DNA of 43,256 nt from Hyphomicrobiales bacterium (GCA_025359265.1 JANYHB010000060.1:1-43256), one strand, 5' to 3'. Numbered from the stretch's first letter, positions 8,205-17,835 are shown. A program made the numbers and translations. The notes: generated from the sequence alone by a model not told the origin.

Positions 8205-8900
8205 TTAAATACTTAAAACGCCAGCAAGTGCGCTGCAAATTTGCGTAATCACGGCATGGCTCTTGGCGCGCCCTGCCACCGCGAGAATGGCGCATGACGA
8301 TAATATCAATCCATCGTCCAACACCCTTAGGGCGTTGGCTTTGAGGGTTGATCCGCTGGTGGTGATGTCAACGATCAGTTCCGCACTGCCCGCCGTAGGT
8401 GCCCCCTCAGTTGCGCCGAGGCTTTCGACAATACGGTATCCGGTCACCCCTTTCGCCCCAAAAAAACGCCGCGTGAGGTTGATGTATTTGGTGGCCACAC
8501 GCAGTCTTCGTCCGTGTACGGAATAAAACTGTTGGGCAACATCATCAAGGTCAGCCATTTGCGCCACGTCGAGCCAGCAATTCGGCACAGCCACGACAAC
8601 ATCAGCGCGGCCAAAGTTGAGACGCAGCGCCACATCGGCAATTTTGTTGTCTGCTGCAATGGTTTCACGCAGCAAATCTTCGCCCGTGATGCCGCAATCT
8701 ATTTCACCGGATTTTAGAGCGGTCGCAATATCCGACGCCGAAAGGAATGCGACTTCAACGCCAGCAATTCCCGTCAGGCGGCCACGATAGCCGCGATCAG
8801 AGCCGATGCGCTCAATGCCGAAGCCTGCATTGAGCAACAGGGCCTGCGCCTGTTCCATCAAGCGACCTTTGGACGGAATGCCTAAAGTGAGTGGGCTCAT
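8205..8900 (-). CDS. hisG: ATP phosphoribosyltransferase, short-form catalytic subunit
   Basis: This 231-residue protein lacks the C-terminal ACT-like regulatory domain, so it is a short-form HisG that needs HisZ. It catalyses the first step of histidine synthesis, ATP plus PRPP to phosphoribosyl-ATP. Visible motifs are the N-terminal LGIPSKGRLMEQ, the DCGITGEDLL segment of the first lobe, VATKYINLTRRFF, and the PRPP-binding ELIVDITTSGSTLKANAL. The ATG at 8900 overlaps the hisZ stop by one base (TGATG), giving tight coupling; a GTG one codon upstream is possible. A terminator lies downstream at 7982-8009. Confidence 0.95.
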   Translation of the reverse strand: MSPLTLGIPSKGRLMEQAQALLLNAGFGIERIGSDRGYRGRLTGIAGVEVAFLSASDIATALKSGEIDCGITGEDLLRETIAADNKIADVALRLNFGRADVVVAVPNCWLDVAQMADLDDVAQQFYSVHGRRLRVATKYINLTRRFFGAKGVTGYRIVESLGATEGAPTAGSAELIVDITTSGSTLKANALRVLDDGLILSSCAILAVAGRAKSHAVITQICSALAGVLSI

Positions 8901-10024
8901 CACAGCACCGCCTGCAGGCGCTCGGTGTGAATGGCAAAGCCGAACGCCGGAATTTGTGTTGCCGCACCAAGATCGCGCAACATGTCATCATAACGGCCAC
9001 CGCCTGCGACAGCCACGCCAGCAACTTCAATTTGAAATACAAAGCCCGTATAATATTCAATCTCGCGGCCAAAGCTGGTGGAGAAGAGAAATCGCCTTGG
9101 GTTCAAGCCCTGCTCTTCCAATGCAGCAAGGCGCTTTTCCAATGCAGAGGCGGCAGCTGAATAGGATGGGCCACTGGCAATTTTTTTCAGCGCCACACTA
9201 ATGTCAGACGCGCCACCCTGCAACAACAGATAATTTTCGATGCCAGTGATCACATCTTTTGAAAGCGGTGCTTCCGAACGATCGGCAAATTTCTCGGCCA
9301 AGCGTGATGAAACTTCTTCAATTCTACGCGCGCCCTGGTGCGGCAGATTGTGTCTATCCAACCACGCTGTGGCAGCGTTATCGGCTGATGATGTAGCGAG
9401 CGTATCGATCACATCTGAAATGCTGCTGCGTTTTTTTGATTCGCCCATTGCGAAATTTTGCAGCAACGCTTTGAACGCTTCCGGCCGCCAAAATTGGTGT
9501 TGCAAGCGCCTGCGCCAGCGTGCAGGCATTTGCGCATCTGCCAGCAAACCCGCAAACAGGCCCACATCACCCAAGGTGACTTTGAGATTTGAAGCACCCG
9601 CCGCCTCAAGCGCCGAGATGGCCAGCTTCAACATCCGTGCTTCGGCAGAGATTGGATCAACAGCGCCAAACCATTCAAGACCGGCCTGGGTGAATTCCTG
9701 CGGCGAGAGTTTTTCATCGGGGAAGCGGAAGGCGGGGCCCAGATAAGAATAGCGCGCTTCTTTTTCAGGCTGCTTGGCATGGCTCAAATGGAAACGGCAA
9801 GCAGGCACGGTGAGATCGGGGCGCAGGCAGAGTTCACGGCCTTCGGGATCATTGAACACGAAAGTGCGGGCGCGAATGTCTTCGCCCGAACGTTCCAAAA
9901 AAATATCGGCAGGCTGAATGATGTCTGGCGCAATTTGCTCAAACCCCGCGCGCTCAAATACGGCCATGAGAGCCATGTTTTGACGGGCAAGAGACTCGCG
10001 CTCTGCAGGCGTGCGCCCGGCCAT
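8900..10024 (-). CDS. hisZ: ATP phosphoribosyltransferase regulatory subunit
   Basis: This 374-residue paralogue of class II HisRS lacks the anticodon-binding domain. The HisRS-like core is clear: LCLRPDLTVPACRFHLSH, YSYLGPAFRF, FTQAGLEWFGA, EIEYYTGFVFQIE and GGGRYDDMLRDLG correspond to motif 2, the HisA/HisB regions and motif 3 surroundings. HisZ forms a hetero-octamer with short HisG and carries histidine feedback inhibition. Its neighbours are hisG (one-base overlap) and hisS (one-base overlap, TAATG), so the three are expressed as one unit. Confidence 0.93.
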   Translation of the reverse strand: MAGRTPAERESLARQNMALMAVFERAGFEQIAPDIIQPADIFLERSGEDIRARTFVFNDPEGRELCLRPDLTVPACRFHLSHAKQPEKEARYSYLGPAFRFPDEKLSPQEFTQAGLEWFGAVDPISAEARMLKLAISALEAAGASNLKVTLGDVGLFAGLLADAQMPARWRRRLQHQFWRPEAFKALLQNFAMGESKKRSSISDVIDTLATSSADNAATAWLDRHNLPHQGARRIEEVSSRLAEKFADRSEAPLSKDVITGIENYLLLQGGASDISVALKKIASGPSYSAAASALEKRLAALEEQGLNPRRFLFSTSFGREIEYYTGFVFQIEVAGVAVAGGGRYDDMLRDLGAATQIPAFGFAIHTERLQAVL

Positions 10025-11586
10025 TAACCCAGCATCTTCCGCACTTGTTCAACCAACTGCGCCTCCGGCACGGAAACTTGCGCCAGGCGCTGCGAGGCAT
10101 ATTCCTCACGCGATGCGATATTGGCGGCGAGTTCGGAACCCAATCGCAAATCCTTGATCGTCACTTCGCCCTTGGCCTTTTCATCACCGCCTTGGATGAT
10201 GACCAACGGAGCGCCACGCTTGTCGGCATATTTCATCTGCTTGCCCATGTTGGCTGCACCCAAGCTCATCTCGGCGCGAATGCCAGCGGCGCGCAAATCT
10301 TGAACGAACCTGTAGTAATCGCCCACGCGGTCTTTATCCATCACGGTGACAACGACAGGGGCCAGCGTATCCTGCGTACCCGCCCTGCCCACGCGTTTCA
10401 GCGCCGAATAAAGCCGCGACACGCCAATGGAAAAACCTGTGGCCGGAACCTGCTGCCCGGTAAACCGCGCCACCAGATCATCATACCGCCCACCGCCACC
10501 GACAGAGCCAAAGCGAACAGTGTTGCCGTCTTCGTCTTTCGTCTCCATCAGCAATTCGCATTCGAATACGGGGCCAGTGTAATATTCGAGGCCGCGGATG
10601 ATGGAGGGATCAATCCTGACGCGTCCGTCATTGTATCCAGCGTCCGAAATCGTTTTCCAAATTTGGCGGAGTTCGCCCAGTCCTTCCAATCCAACGGGAC
10701 TTTTAGCTGCGAGCGTTTGTATCCCGCCAAAAATACCCTCGGCTCGAATTCTTTCAAATTCTTGTATATCCTTTCCAACAGCACCAGAATCCCGCCCCGG
10801 GACACCATGCGCCTTCATCGCAACATCCGCTTCATTTGCTATAGGCAAGTGTGCAACTAGAGCTTCAACTTGCGACTGAGACAAATTGGCTCCTTTGGTA
10901 AAATCGCCTGAATCGTCTTTTCTGCCGTTGCCTAACAGCAGTCGTACGCCGTCAACACCGAATTTGTCGAATTTGTCGATCGCCCGAAGAGCCGTGAGGC
11001 GCTTTGCAGCGTTCTCAACACCAGCCAAGCCAATAGCTTCAAAAATTCCGTCAATGACCTTTCTACTATAAAATCTGAGAACATAATTCCCCCGCGCAAT
11101 CCCCAGCGCTTCCATCGTATCCGCTGCCATCATGCACACTTCGGCGTCGGCAGCGGGCGACGAACTCCCCACCGTATCGGCATCAAACTGCATGAACTGG
11201 CGGAACCTGCCCAGCCCCGGCTTTTCGTTGCGGAACACCCAGCCCTGCCGATAGCTGCGAAACGGAGTGGGCAGCTTTTGGAAATTCTCCGCCACATAGC
11301 GCGCCAGCGGTGCGGTCAAATCATAGCGCAACGAAAGCCATTGCTCGTCTTCATCTTGGAAAGAGAAAACGCCAGCGTTCGGCCTGTCCTGATCGGGCAG
11401 AAACTTGCCCAGCGCATCGGTATATTCAATGAAGGGCTGCTCCACCGGCTCAAATCCATAAGACTCATAAACCCGCTGGATGGTGGCCAGCATGGCCCTC
11501 GTGCCGCGGACTTCATCGGCGTCAATATCACGAAATCCCTTGGCCACGCGAGCTTTGGGGCGGGAAGATTTGGCTTTGTCGTTCAT
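10024..11586 (-). CDS. hisS: Histidyl-tRNA synthetase
   Basis: This 520-residue class II synthetase charges tRNA-His. Motif 2 is in [32 protein letters not shown] when read in parts, the His-binding loop is [12 protein letters not shown], and [13 protein letters not shown] leads into motif 3. The C-terminal half from about 410 is the anticodon-binding domain ([22 protein letters not shown]). It is longer than E. coli HisS (424) and looks like the alphaproteobacterial/eukaryote-like HisRS variety. Start ATG 11586 has AAGG about 7 bases upstream. A central stretch (10600-11090, residues about 165-330) is more AT-rich and uses different synonymous codons from the rest. The tRNA-His at 40206 has the matching unusual acceptor end. 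Confidence 0.95.
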   Translation of the reverse strand: MNDKAKSSRPKARVAKGFRDIDADEVRGTRAMLATIQRVYESYGFEPVEQPFIEYTDALGKFLPDQDRPNAGVFSFQDEDEQWLSLRYDLTAPLARYVAENFQKLPTPFRSYRQGWVFRNEKPGLGRFRQFMQFDADTVGSSSPAADAEVCMMAADTMEALGIARGNYVLRFYSRKVIDGIFEAIGLAGVENAAKRLTALRAIDKFDKFGVDGVRLLLGNGRKDDSGDFTKGANLSQSQVEALVAHLPIANEADVAMKAHGVPGRDSGAVGKDIQEFERIRAEGIFGGIQTLAAKSPVGLEGLGELRQIWKTISDAGYNDGRVRIDPSIIRGLEYYTGPVFECELLMETKDEDGNTVRFGSVGGGGRYDDLVARFTGQQVPATGFSIGVSRLYSALKRVGRAGTQDTLAPVVVTVMDKDRVGDYYRFVQDLRAAGIRAEMSLGAANMGKQMKYADKRGAPLVIIQGGDEKAKGEVTIKDLRLGSELAANIASREEYASQRLAQVSVPEAQLVEQVRKMLG

Positions 11587-11638
11587 GCGAAGCCTTCTAG
11601 TGGAGCCGCCGATTTGGGGCAACTGCTAACCCCCACTA

Positions 11639-11728
11639 CCGTCATCCCCGCGAAGGCGGGGATCCAGCTTGAATGCGCGCATTCCGAACCCGGCCAAAGC
11701 GGGGCCCCGGCCTTCGCCAGGGTGACGG
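11639..11728. repeat. Palindromic intergenic repeat (GTCATCCCCGCGAAGGCGGG family)
   Basis: A 90-base element starts CCGTCATCCCCGCGAAGGC and ends with the inverse GCCTTCGCCAGGGTGACGG, so its two ends are imperfect inverted copies. Inside the left end, CCCCGCGAAGGCGGGG is itself a strong hairpin. Elements of this type are dispersed between genes in many alphaproteobacteria. Here it separates the FAH-family gene from hisS and may act as a transcription or mRNA-processing barrier. Confidence 0.75.
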
Positions 11729-11736
11729 AAAATTGA

Positions 11737-12582
11737 TTACTTATCGCGCACAACCTTTTGCCGCTGCACGCCCAAGCCTTCGATGGCGATCACCATGGTA
11801 TCGCCGGGCTTCAGAAATTGCGGTGGTTTCATGCCCATGCCCACGCCGGGAGGGGTGCCCGTGGTGATGATGTCGCCCGGATGCAGGGTGAAAAACTGGC
11901 TGAGATAGGCCACCAAATAGGCCACGCCGTAAACCATGGTTGCGGTGTTGCCCGTTTGCATGCGCTTGCCATTAACCTCCAGCCACATGCCCAAATTCTG
12001 CGGGTCTTTCACCTCATCGCGGGTGACCAGCCACGGGCCAACCGGGCCGAAAGTGTCATAGCCCTTGCCCTTGGTCCATTGGCCATGCCGTTCAATCTGA
12101 AACTCGCGTTCAGACAAATCATTTACCACGCAATAACCGGCCACATGTTTCATGGCATCGGCTTGCTTGATGTTCTTGGCCTTGCGCCCGATGATCACGC
12201 CCAGTTCCACTTCCCAATCGGATTTCGCGGACTTGGGCGGTATTGTCACAGTGTCATTAGGGCCAGAAAGGCAACTCACCTGTTTGGTGAAAACAATAGG
12301 CTCAGGCGGAACTGTCATGCCGCTCTCTGCCGCATGGTCTGAATAGTTAAGGCCGATAGCGATAAATTTTTGCGGATTGGCAATGCAAGACCCAATGCGC
12401 GGCTTACCCGAAACCAGCGGCAGCTTGGCCACATTCACTTTGCGCAGTTTAGCCAAGCCTGCGGGCGAAATCGCTTCGCCGTCCAAATCTTTGATCACTT
12501 TAGCAAGACTTCTGATCTTGCCATGTTGATCCAAAATGCCCGGCTTTTCTTTGCCCTTGGGGCCATAACGCAAAAGTTTCAT
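11737..12582 (-). CDS. Fumarylacetoacetate hydrolase (FAH) family protein
   Basis: This 281-residue protein has the FAH C-terminal fold. KFIAIGLNYSDHAAESG contains the catalytic-loop His, and metal ligands appear in SDWEVELGVIIGRKAKN (Glu and Glu of ExE) and the Asp of VVNDLSEREFQ. DIITTGTPPGVGMGMKPP is the family signature. Relatives include 2-hydroxyhepta-2,4-diene-1,7-dioate isomerases, oxaloacetate decarboxylases and proteins labelled ureidoglycolate lyase, so the reaction is an acylpyruvate- or keto-acid-type one that cannot be fixed further. ATG 12582 overlaps the stop of the upstream gene (ATGA) and has GGGA 6 bases upstream, so it is translated as part of an operon with the two preceding genes. 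Confidence 0.88.
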   Translation of the reverse strand: MKLLRYGPKGKEKPGILDQHGKIRSLAKVIKDLDGEAISPAGLAKLRKVNVAKLPLVSGKPRIGSCIANPQKFIAIGLNYSDHAAESGMTVPPEPIVFTKQVSCLSGPNDTVTIPPKSAKSDWEVELGVIIGRKAKNIKQADAMKHVAGYCVVNDLSEREFQIERHGQWTKGKGYDTFGPVGPWLVTRDEVKDPQNLGMWLEVNGKRMQTGNTATMVYGVAYLVAYLSQFFTLHPGDIITTGTPPGVGMGMKPPQFLKPGDTMVIAIEGLGVQRQKVVRDK

Positions 12583-13157
12583 GTCTCGTCCCATTTCTGC
12601 GCGGATGGATGCCAGCGCGGTGAATATCCCGCAGCCAAAATGGCGATGATTGAAGGCGCTGTCAAAAGCTTTGCTTGAGGAACGAAAGGAATTGCCGTTT
12701 TATAGCCATCCAACGACCAAAGCAGCATCTGCCCAGCCCTGATCGCATGAGCCGCACCTTGGTGTTCCACCATCACGCCATCAATGGGCCTCTGAATGGC
12801 GCGGTGGGCCTTATCCAACCGTTCTCCATGAAGCTGCCGATCAAAATCGTCCACACGCCGGTTTTGCAAGAACGCTTTGGCCTCGGCACGGCGGCAATAA
12901 AAGCATGGCCGATGGCCCGCAGCCAGTGCTGTGACCTCATCCAAGAAAAACAGCGAGGTGTAACCCTTGCCCATCGCCTCATGGTGCTGATGTTTATGAT
13001 GCAGCTCACAGCAAATCCAATGCGCGCTGGCCCAGCGCCGCTTGCTTAGCGTTTTATCTTCGCGGTGAAACTTGCCACCGCGATTGCCCATCATCGTGCC
13101 ATATTGCGGCACGGCGCATAGTTCACCGTTTGGATGAACGCGATTTTGCAGCGACAT
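12579..13157 (-). CDS. Uncharacterised conserved protein with a GHRPCFYCRR motif
   Basis: This 192-residue protein has no signal peptide or membrane segment. It opens MSLQNRVHPNGELCAVPQYG and continues with TMMGNRGGKFH, then contains WASAHWICCELHHK, an acidic-aromatic stretch (YTSLFFLDEVTALAAGHRP) and CFYCRRAEAKAF. The CxxC next to Arg and the upstream Cys/His-rich segment recall metal-binding sites, and HRPC-x-x-CR is reminiscent of the Ada N-terminal zinc region, but no fold is recognised with confidence. The end, LLWSLDGYKTAIPF to YSPRWHPSA, looks well ordered. The gene overlaps lldD-like by 35 bases and the FAH gene by 4, so it is translated with them, which suggests a linked role. Function unknown. 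Confidence 0.72.
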   Translation of the reverse strand: MSLQNRVHPNGELCAVPQYGTMMGNRGGKFHREDKTLSKRRWASAHWICCELHHKHQHHEAMGKGYTSLFFLDEVTALAAGHRPCFYCRRAEAKAFLQNRRVDDFDRQLHGERLDKAHRAIQRPIDGVMVEHQGAAHAIRAGQMLLWSLDGYKTAIPFVPQAKLLTAPSIIAILAAGYSPRWHPSAQKWDET

Positions 13158-14313
13158 CAAAGCCCAGCAGATTATGCCGCCCTACTTTGCGAATATCAGT
13201 CTCGCCACAGAGGGCCATGGTGGTGTCCAGTTCTTTACGCAATATTTCCAACGCGCGCGTCACCCCCGCTTCGCCCGCCGCACCTAGCCCATAGATATAG
13301 GCGCGGCCGATGTAAGTGCCTTTGGCCCCAAGAGCCATGGCCTTCATCACATCAATGCCGGTGCGAATGCCGCTGTCGATATGCACCTCAACTTTATCGC
13401 CCACGGCATCCACAATCGGTGCCAGCATTTCAATTGTGCTTGGCCCCCCATCAAGTTGGCGGCCTCCATGATTGGAAACGATGATTGCATCAGCCCCCAG
13501 CTTGGCCGCAATCTTCGCATCCTCAACGTCGTTGATACCTTTGAGGATCAGCTTGCCGCTCCATTGCTTGCGAATGAAATCCACTGAATTCCAATCCAAT
13601 GTTTGATCAAACTGGCTGTTGGCCCATTCATTCAACGACGATAAATCTTTTACGTCTTTCGCGTGACCGATAATATTGCCGAACTGACGGTTCGTCGTGC
13701 CCAGCATTTCCAAGCACCACGCAGGCTTGGTGATCATGTTCAGAACATTGGGCAAGGTGAGTTTGGGCGGCGACGAAAGGCCGTTCTTCACATCAAAATG
13801 GCGTTGCGCCAGAATTTGCAAGTCTAACGTAAGAACCAAGGCAGAGCACTTTGCAGCTTTTGCGCGGTTCACCAGATCGGTTGCAAAGCTGCGGTCTCGC
13901 ATCACATAGAGCTGAAACCAAAACGGCTTATCACAATGCTTGGCCACTTCTTCGATGGAGCAAATGCTCATGGTTGAAAGTGTAAACGGCACCCCGAGTT
14001 TTTGCGCCGCGCGACAGGCCAAAATCTCGCCATCTGCATGTTGCATGCCAGCGGAACCCACGGGCGCCAATGCGATAGGCATTGCAACATCTTGCCCGAC
14101 CATTTTGGTTTTCAAGCTGCGACCATCAATGTTGACAGCCACGCGCTGCCGCAATTTGAACTTCGAAAATGCTTTGGTGTTTTCTTGAAATGTTTGTGTG
14201 GTGAATGAACCCGTCTCACAATACTCATAAAACATTCTAGGCACGCGCGCCTTATACAGGCGGCGCAAATCATCAATGGCAGGGGCTTTGGACGGTTTCA
14301 TGGCTGACTGCAT
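13123..14313 (-). CDS. FMN-dependent alpha-hydroxy-acid dehydrogenase (LldD-like)
   Basis: This 396-residue TIM-barrel flavoprotein oxidises an L-2-hydroxy acid (lactate is the commonest substrate; glycolate or mandelate are alternatives). Motifs: PIALAPVGSAGMQHADGE (FMN-phosphate region), PFWFQLYVMRDR, LTLDLQILAQRHFDVKNG (typical of bacterial L-lactate dehydrogenase-like members), ILKGINDVEDA with the FMN-contacting Lys, the catalytic His/Arg in IIVSNHGGRQLDG, and HIDSGIRTGIDVMKAMALGA. It lacks the cytochrome b2 domain. ATG 14301 is an alternative start. It begins 28 bases after the outer-membrane barrel gene and overlaps the next gene by 35 bases. Confidence 0.9.
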   Translation of the reverse strand: MQSAMKPSKAPAIDDLRRLYKARVPRMFYEYCETGSFTTQTFQENTKAFSKFKLRQRVAVNIDGRSLKTKMVGQDVAMPIALAPVGSAGMQHADGEILACRAAQKLGVPFTLSTMSICSIEEVAKHCDKPFWFQLYVMRDRSFATDLVNRAKAAKCSALVLTLDLQILAQRHFDVKNGLSSPPKLTLPNVLNMITKPAWCLEMLGTTNRQFGNIIGHAKDVKDLSSLNEWANSQFDQTLDWNSVDFIRKQWSGKLILKGINDVEDAKIAAKLGADAIIVSNHGGRQLDGGPSTIEMLAPIVDAVGDKVEVHIDSGIRTGIDVMKAMALGAKGTYIGRAYIYGLGAAGEAGVTRALEILRKELDTTMALCGETDIRKVGRHNLLGFDVAAKSRSSKR

Positions 14314-14340
14314 AGCTCAGTCATTACGCAAATTCAAACC

Positions 14341-17300
14341 TCAGAACTTTCCGATCAAATTGATAAATATACCATGATTATCATGGCTGATATGGGTGAT
14401 GTCGTCACTGAAATCGCCGAAGTTATAACCAATGCCCAGTTTGAAATTATCGCCAATCTCGCGGTAAATCGCAGCCACGAAGCCATAGTCGGTGCTGCCT
14501 GTGGTGGGAGACCAAAGGGCGCGCGCTTCCGCCATCATATCCCATTCTTTCACGATGTGATAATCCACCCTGAGCACGCCAAGGTGGGCCTGCGAATAAG
14601 TCCAATCCGAACCGGCTGCGCGGTCTCGAAGTTCACCAATACGGAAGCCATATTTGGCGCCCAATGCCAGCTTCTCATTGATATTATAAATCACATCGCC
14701 TGAGAATACATGGCTGATCTGGGCTGGGCTATAAGTTGTGCCATCTGCCGTAACTTGCCCCGCACCTGGATTGTCGTACAGGAAGTTGTATTTCACCAGA
14801 GCATTGATGCGGTCATTGCTTGTGGGGCGATACGCAAAGCCCACCACGCCATTGACGTAAGCAGAATTCTTCGTGTCATTTGTGGCACTTGAGAGCACCA
14901 CATCCAGGTTGGCCAGCGCGCGCCAATTTTCGTTCATTTTCATTCCCAGGCCGAGCTGCAGCAAGTAAGACATGTTCTCGCCCGTGCCATCGGTTGAATA
15001 GTCCCAACGCACTTCGCCCTTGACCTTGCCGTCTAATCCACCTTTGCTGTGATAAATTGCGGCTAATGATGCGGCATCGCGGTAAATGTCGGGATTTTTC
15101 AGCAGTGTGGTTGGATTGACCGAGCCATCATAGATGCGCCCAACTTGCCCGGCCCCTTCAACTTTCCATTCAGGGGTTGGCGTATAAGCAACGCCATAGG
15201 CTTGATTGACGCCGTAGCGTTGGCCGAAGAAATCATAATTATTTTCGGCAAAGGCAGACCATTCATCGTTGAAGCGGTGATGCGCGCCAATGGAAATGGT
15301 GCCAAGATCATCACCACTCAGCAGATAGGTTTGGCCGGGCGTGGTGCTGCGGAAAGCGTCCCGTCGATAGCCAACCACATAATGATCATCGGCCGTAGCT
15401 GCATAGTCAATAGCGCCCGTGACATCGGGCCCCTGCGTGCCATACGATGCTTCACCTGCCGCAGTGATACGATCGGTTATTTTGCTGACAAAGCCAACGC
15501 CGCCACGATTATCTGCCAGCATAGACCCGCTCAGCACAAAGGTGCCTTGGCCGAAGACATAAGCTTGGTGATCGCGGTCCCACTCACGGGTAAGTTTCAC
15601 TCCACCGTCGCCACGGGCGCCGTTTTGTGTTGTGCCAACTGAGGTGCCCGTCTGCTCGGTGTATCTGGCATAAGGTTCAACCGACCAGCCTTGCGAGACA
15701 GGAATAGCCAACCGCGCCGCGCCAGCCCGCGTGAGGCTTTGGCCCGCGACATTGGCTTCGCTGTAATCAGCTTTGGCCCGAATATCACCGGCAACTTTTA
15801 CGTCGCCAACCACGCCCCATTTGATCGTCTCAGTCGTGGCTTGGGTTTCAGCTGATGAGAAGCCCGCATCATAATGCTCATAGCGGCCCTTGACTTCACC
15901 ACTGGCTTTACCTTTGGTAACCTCTTCCAGATTGGCCGCCCCCTCCACGCGCCACGCATTGGCGGGAACGCCCACAACGCCGGCACCTGCTGTGGTTTGC
16001 GTGCTCAGGCCGCCATCAATGGAATAAGTGGAGCCAAAGCCTGGCCCTTCTGAATGCGCCACTTCGGCTTCCACATAAGTGCGTTCCGATGATTGCACGC
16101 GCGCATCGCCGCCATAGATGCTCTGGTCTGCCGTTTGCTGGCGCTCACGCAGGCCCGAAGCCCCCACGCGTACATGATCGCCAAGCCATGTTTCAGCACG
16201 ACCACCATAGACATAAGCTCCCGTGTCACCTGTCACGGGCTCATAAGCATAATGTACAACCAGATAGTTTTCATAACCGCTCAAGGTGTTGGAAGGCAGC
16301 GGCGAATTTAACACCACAACGCCGTTCACCGGATCAATCCGATAATCTGTTCCTGCCACCAGTTGGGTGCGCGACACCACAAAACCCGTAACCGCGTTGC
16401 GCAATTCAATACTGATCACTTCCGAGCCTGCGGTTATATCTTGATGTTTCATGAAATAGGCCGAGCCGCCGGTGCCACGGAACACATCGGTTTGCGCAAC
16501 GGTGGCAGGCTGGGCCGCATATACATCCAGCGCCCGCTTTGCGTGGCCTTCTTTGGTCACTTGATCGGAACGATAAATTCCATTTGCGCCATAAAGCGGG
16601 CGCTGCGACGCCATGAACTTGGTGCCCGTGATATTGGTTTTGATATTGCCCCACGTTATAGAACTTGGGCCACGTTCAAGCCTGACATAAAATTTTCCGC
16701 TGGTGGGTGCATCTTCAACCAGCGTCGAATCGTCGCCATAAACTGGATAATAATCATTCGGGCTGATGCGCTTCAGCATGGCACGCGGGTCTTTGCCGGC
16801 AATGCCCGTGAACATATCCTGCAACGTGCCTTCACCCGTATCCGCGGACGCAGTAAGAATATATTTGCCTTTGATCTTGCCCTTTAAATAGAAAGCGGCG
16901 CGGCCGCGCATCCATGTGCCGGGGAATTCATCAACACCTGTATGCTCAACAATGCCTTGGCCAAAATTATGGCCCACGGTAAGATCCGCCAGGCCCACGC
17001 CAAACCATTCATCCTGCGGCACCTCAATCTCACGCGTGAAATCCAGGCCCTTGCCATCCTGAAGCACAGAAACGTCAACAGCGTGTGCACCCGGCGGCAA
17101 CATGCGTTGCACCACAAAGGCCTGACTGCCATCAACCGGAACCGGCTCACCCATCACCCGCACATCGTGGCCTTTGGGAATGTTCTTGCCATACACCGTG
17201 ATTGCCCCGCCATAGACGCTGATGTTGCGAACGGCGGTGCGATCATCCCCGTAACCGGGGGCAACCGTTTCACTCGTGATGCGCTCCGGCGGCAGGTTCG

Positions 17301-17835
17301 TGGCAGCATGCTTTAGCGGCAACGGTCGGGTTTCATCAAAGCGGTTATCATGATCATAAACCCGCAGCACATATTCCATATCGGAGGGCGCTTCCGGTGG
17401 CATAACCCATTCACCGGTTCCAGATTGTGTGATTGGAATTACAGCATAGGGCGCAGACCCGGAAGACGAAGCGGTTGAATAAACCCGCACCTCACCCCGC
17501 GCAATCCAGGCGGCATAGTTGTATGATGCCAAGAAGCGCACATGATCACCCGTGCGGAAGTTCACCTGGATGGGATAAGTTGAAACATTCAAAGTAGGCT
17601 TGACACCCAGACCATCAAACTTAACCTGTATATCAACGCCTGAAATGGCCTCTTCCTGGGCTTTGTTGAATTTGGCCAGATCTGCACTGCTATCAACTTT
17701 CTGACCATCAATGCTGATGGAAAAGGGAAGTTCATTATTGGCTTGGGCTGGCGCTGATAAACCCAGCGCCGCCGCCAATGCTATTAATGCAACGCCAGCG
17801 CCAAACCGCAATCTTGTGGCTCCCGGTCGCATCAT
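14341..17835 (-). CDS. Outer-membrane beta-barrel protein partnered with the giant DUF11 protein
   Basis: This 1164-residue protein has a Sec signal peptide (residues 1-32, ending ALGLSAPAQA). Residues 33-280 form soluble domains (HVRFLASYNYAAWI; EYVLRVYDHDNRFDETRPLP; YGKNIPKGHDVRVMGEPVPVDG). The conserved core ADLTVGHNFGQG, KGKIKGKYILTASADTG, YYPVYGDDSTLVEDAPTSG and KFYVRLERGPSSITWGN follows. The last 600 residues are alternating amphipathic strands with many Tyr/Trp, ending HGIFINLIGKF with C-terminal Phe, the outer-membrane barrel insertion signature. This family is usually encoded next to DUF11/SdrD_B/OmpA proteins. It likely anchors or exports the fibre. The start (GGAGGGGAA box) overlaps the stop of the giant gene (ATGA), so both are translationally coupled. 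Confidence 0.8.
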   Translation of the reverse strand: MMRPGATRLRFGAGVALIALAAALGLSAPAQANNELPFSISIDGQKVDSSADLAKFNKAQEEAISGVDIQVKFDGLGVKPTLNVSTYPIQVNFRTGDHVRFLASYNYAAWIARGEVRVYSTASSSGSAPYAVIPITQSGTGEWVMPPEAPSDMEYVLRVYDHDNRFDETRPLPLKHAATNLPPERITSETVAPGYGDDRTAVRNISVYGGAITVYGKNIPKGHDVRVMGEPVPVDGSQAFVVQRMLPPGAHAVDVSVLQDGKGLDFTREIEVPQDEWFGVGLADLTVGHNFGQGIVEHTGVDEFPGTWMRGRAAFYLKGKIKGKYILTASADTGEGTLQDMFTGIAGKDPRAMLKRISPNDYYPVYGDDSTLVEDAPTSGKFYVRLERGPSSITWGNIKTNITGTKFMASQRPLYGANGIYRSDQVTKEGHAKRALDVYAAQPATVAQTDVFRGTGGSAYFMKHQDITAGSEVISIELRNAVTGFVVSRTQLVAGTDYRIDPVNGVVVLNSPLPSNTLSGYENYLVVHYAYEPVTGDTGAYVYGGRAETWLGDHVRVGASGLRERQQTADQSIYGGDARVQSSERTYVEAEVAHSEGPGFGSTYSIDGGLSTQTTAGAGVVGVPANAWRVEGAANLEEVTKGKASGEVKGRYEHYDAGFSSAETQATTETIKWGVVGDVKVAGDIRAKADYSEANVAGQSLTRAGAARLAIPVSQGWSVEPYARYTEQTGTSVGTTQNGARGDGGVKLTREWDRDHQAYVFGQGTFVLSGSMLADNRGGVGFVSKITDRITAAGEASYGTQGPDVTGAIDYAATADDHYVVGYRRDAFRSTTPGQTYLLSGDDLGTISIGAHHRFNDEWSAFAENNYDFFGQRYGVNQAYGVAYTPTPEWKVEGAGQVGRIYDGSVNPTTLLKNPDIYRDAASLAAIYHSKGGLDGKVKGEVRWDYSTDGTGENMSYLLQLGLGMKMNENWRALANLDVVLSSATNDTKNSAYVNGVVGFAYRPTSNDRINALVKYNFLYDNPGAGQVTADGTTYSPAQISHVFSGDVIYNINEKLALGAKYGFRIGELRDRAAGSDWTYSQAHLGVLRVDYHIVKEWDMMAEARALWSPTTGSTDYGFVAAIYREIGDNFKLGIGYNFGDFSDDITHISHDNHGIFINLIGKF

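Noticed and set aside
11737-14313. FAH-like, LldD-like and the distant PuuE as one allantoin pathway
   Set aside because: PuuE is 20 kb away in another unit, and FAH-family labels such as ureidoglycolate lyase are unreliable; the sequence does not link them.
14341-17835. Barrel protein as a TonB-dependent receptor
   Set aside because: No plug domain or TonB box is visible; the N-terminal part has other soluble modules, and the partner is a DUF11 fibre.
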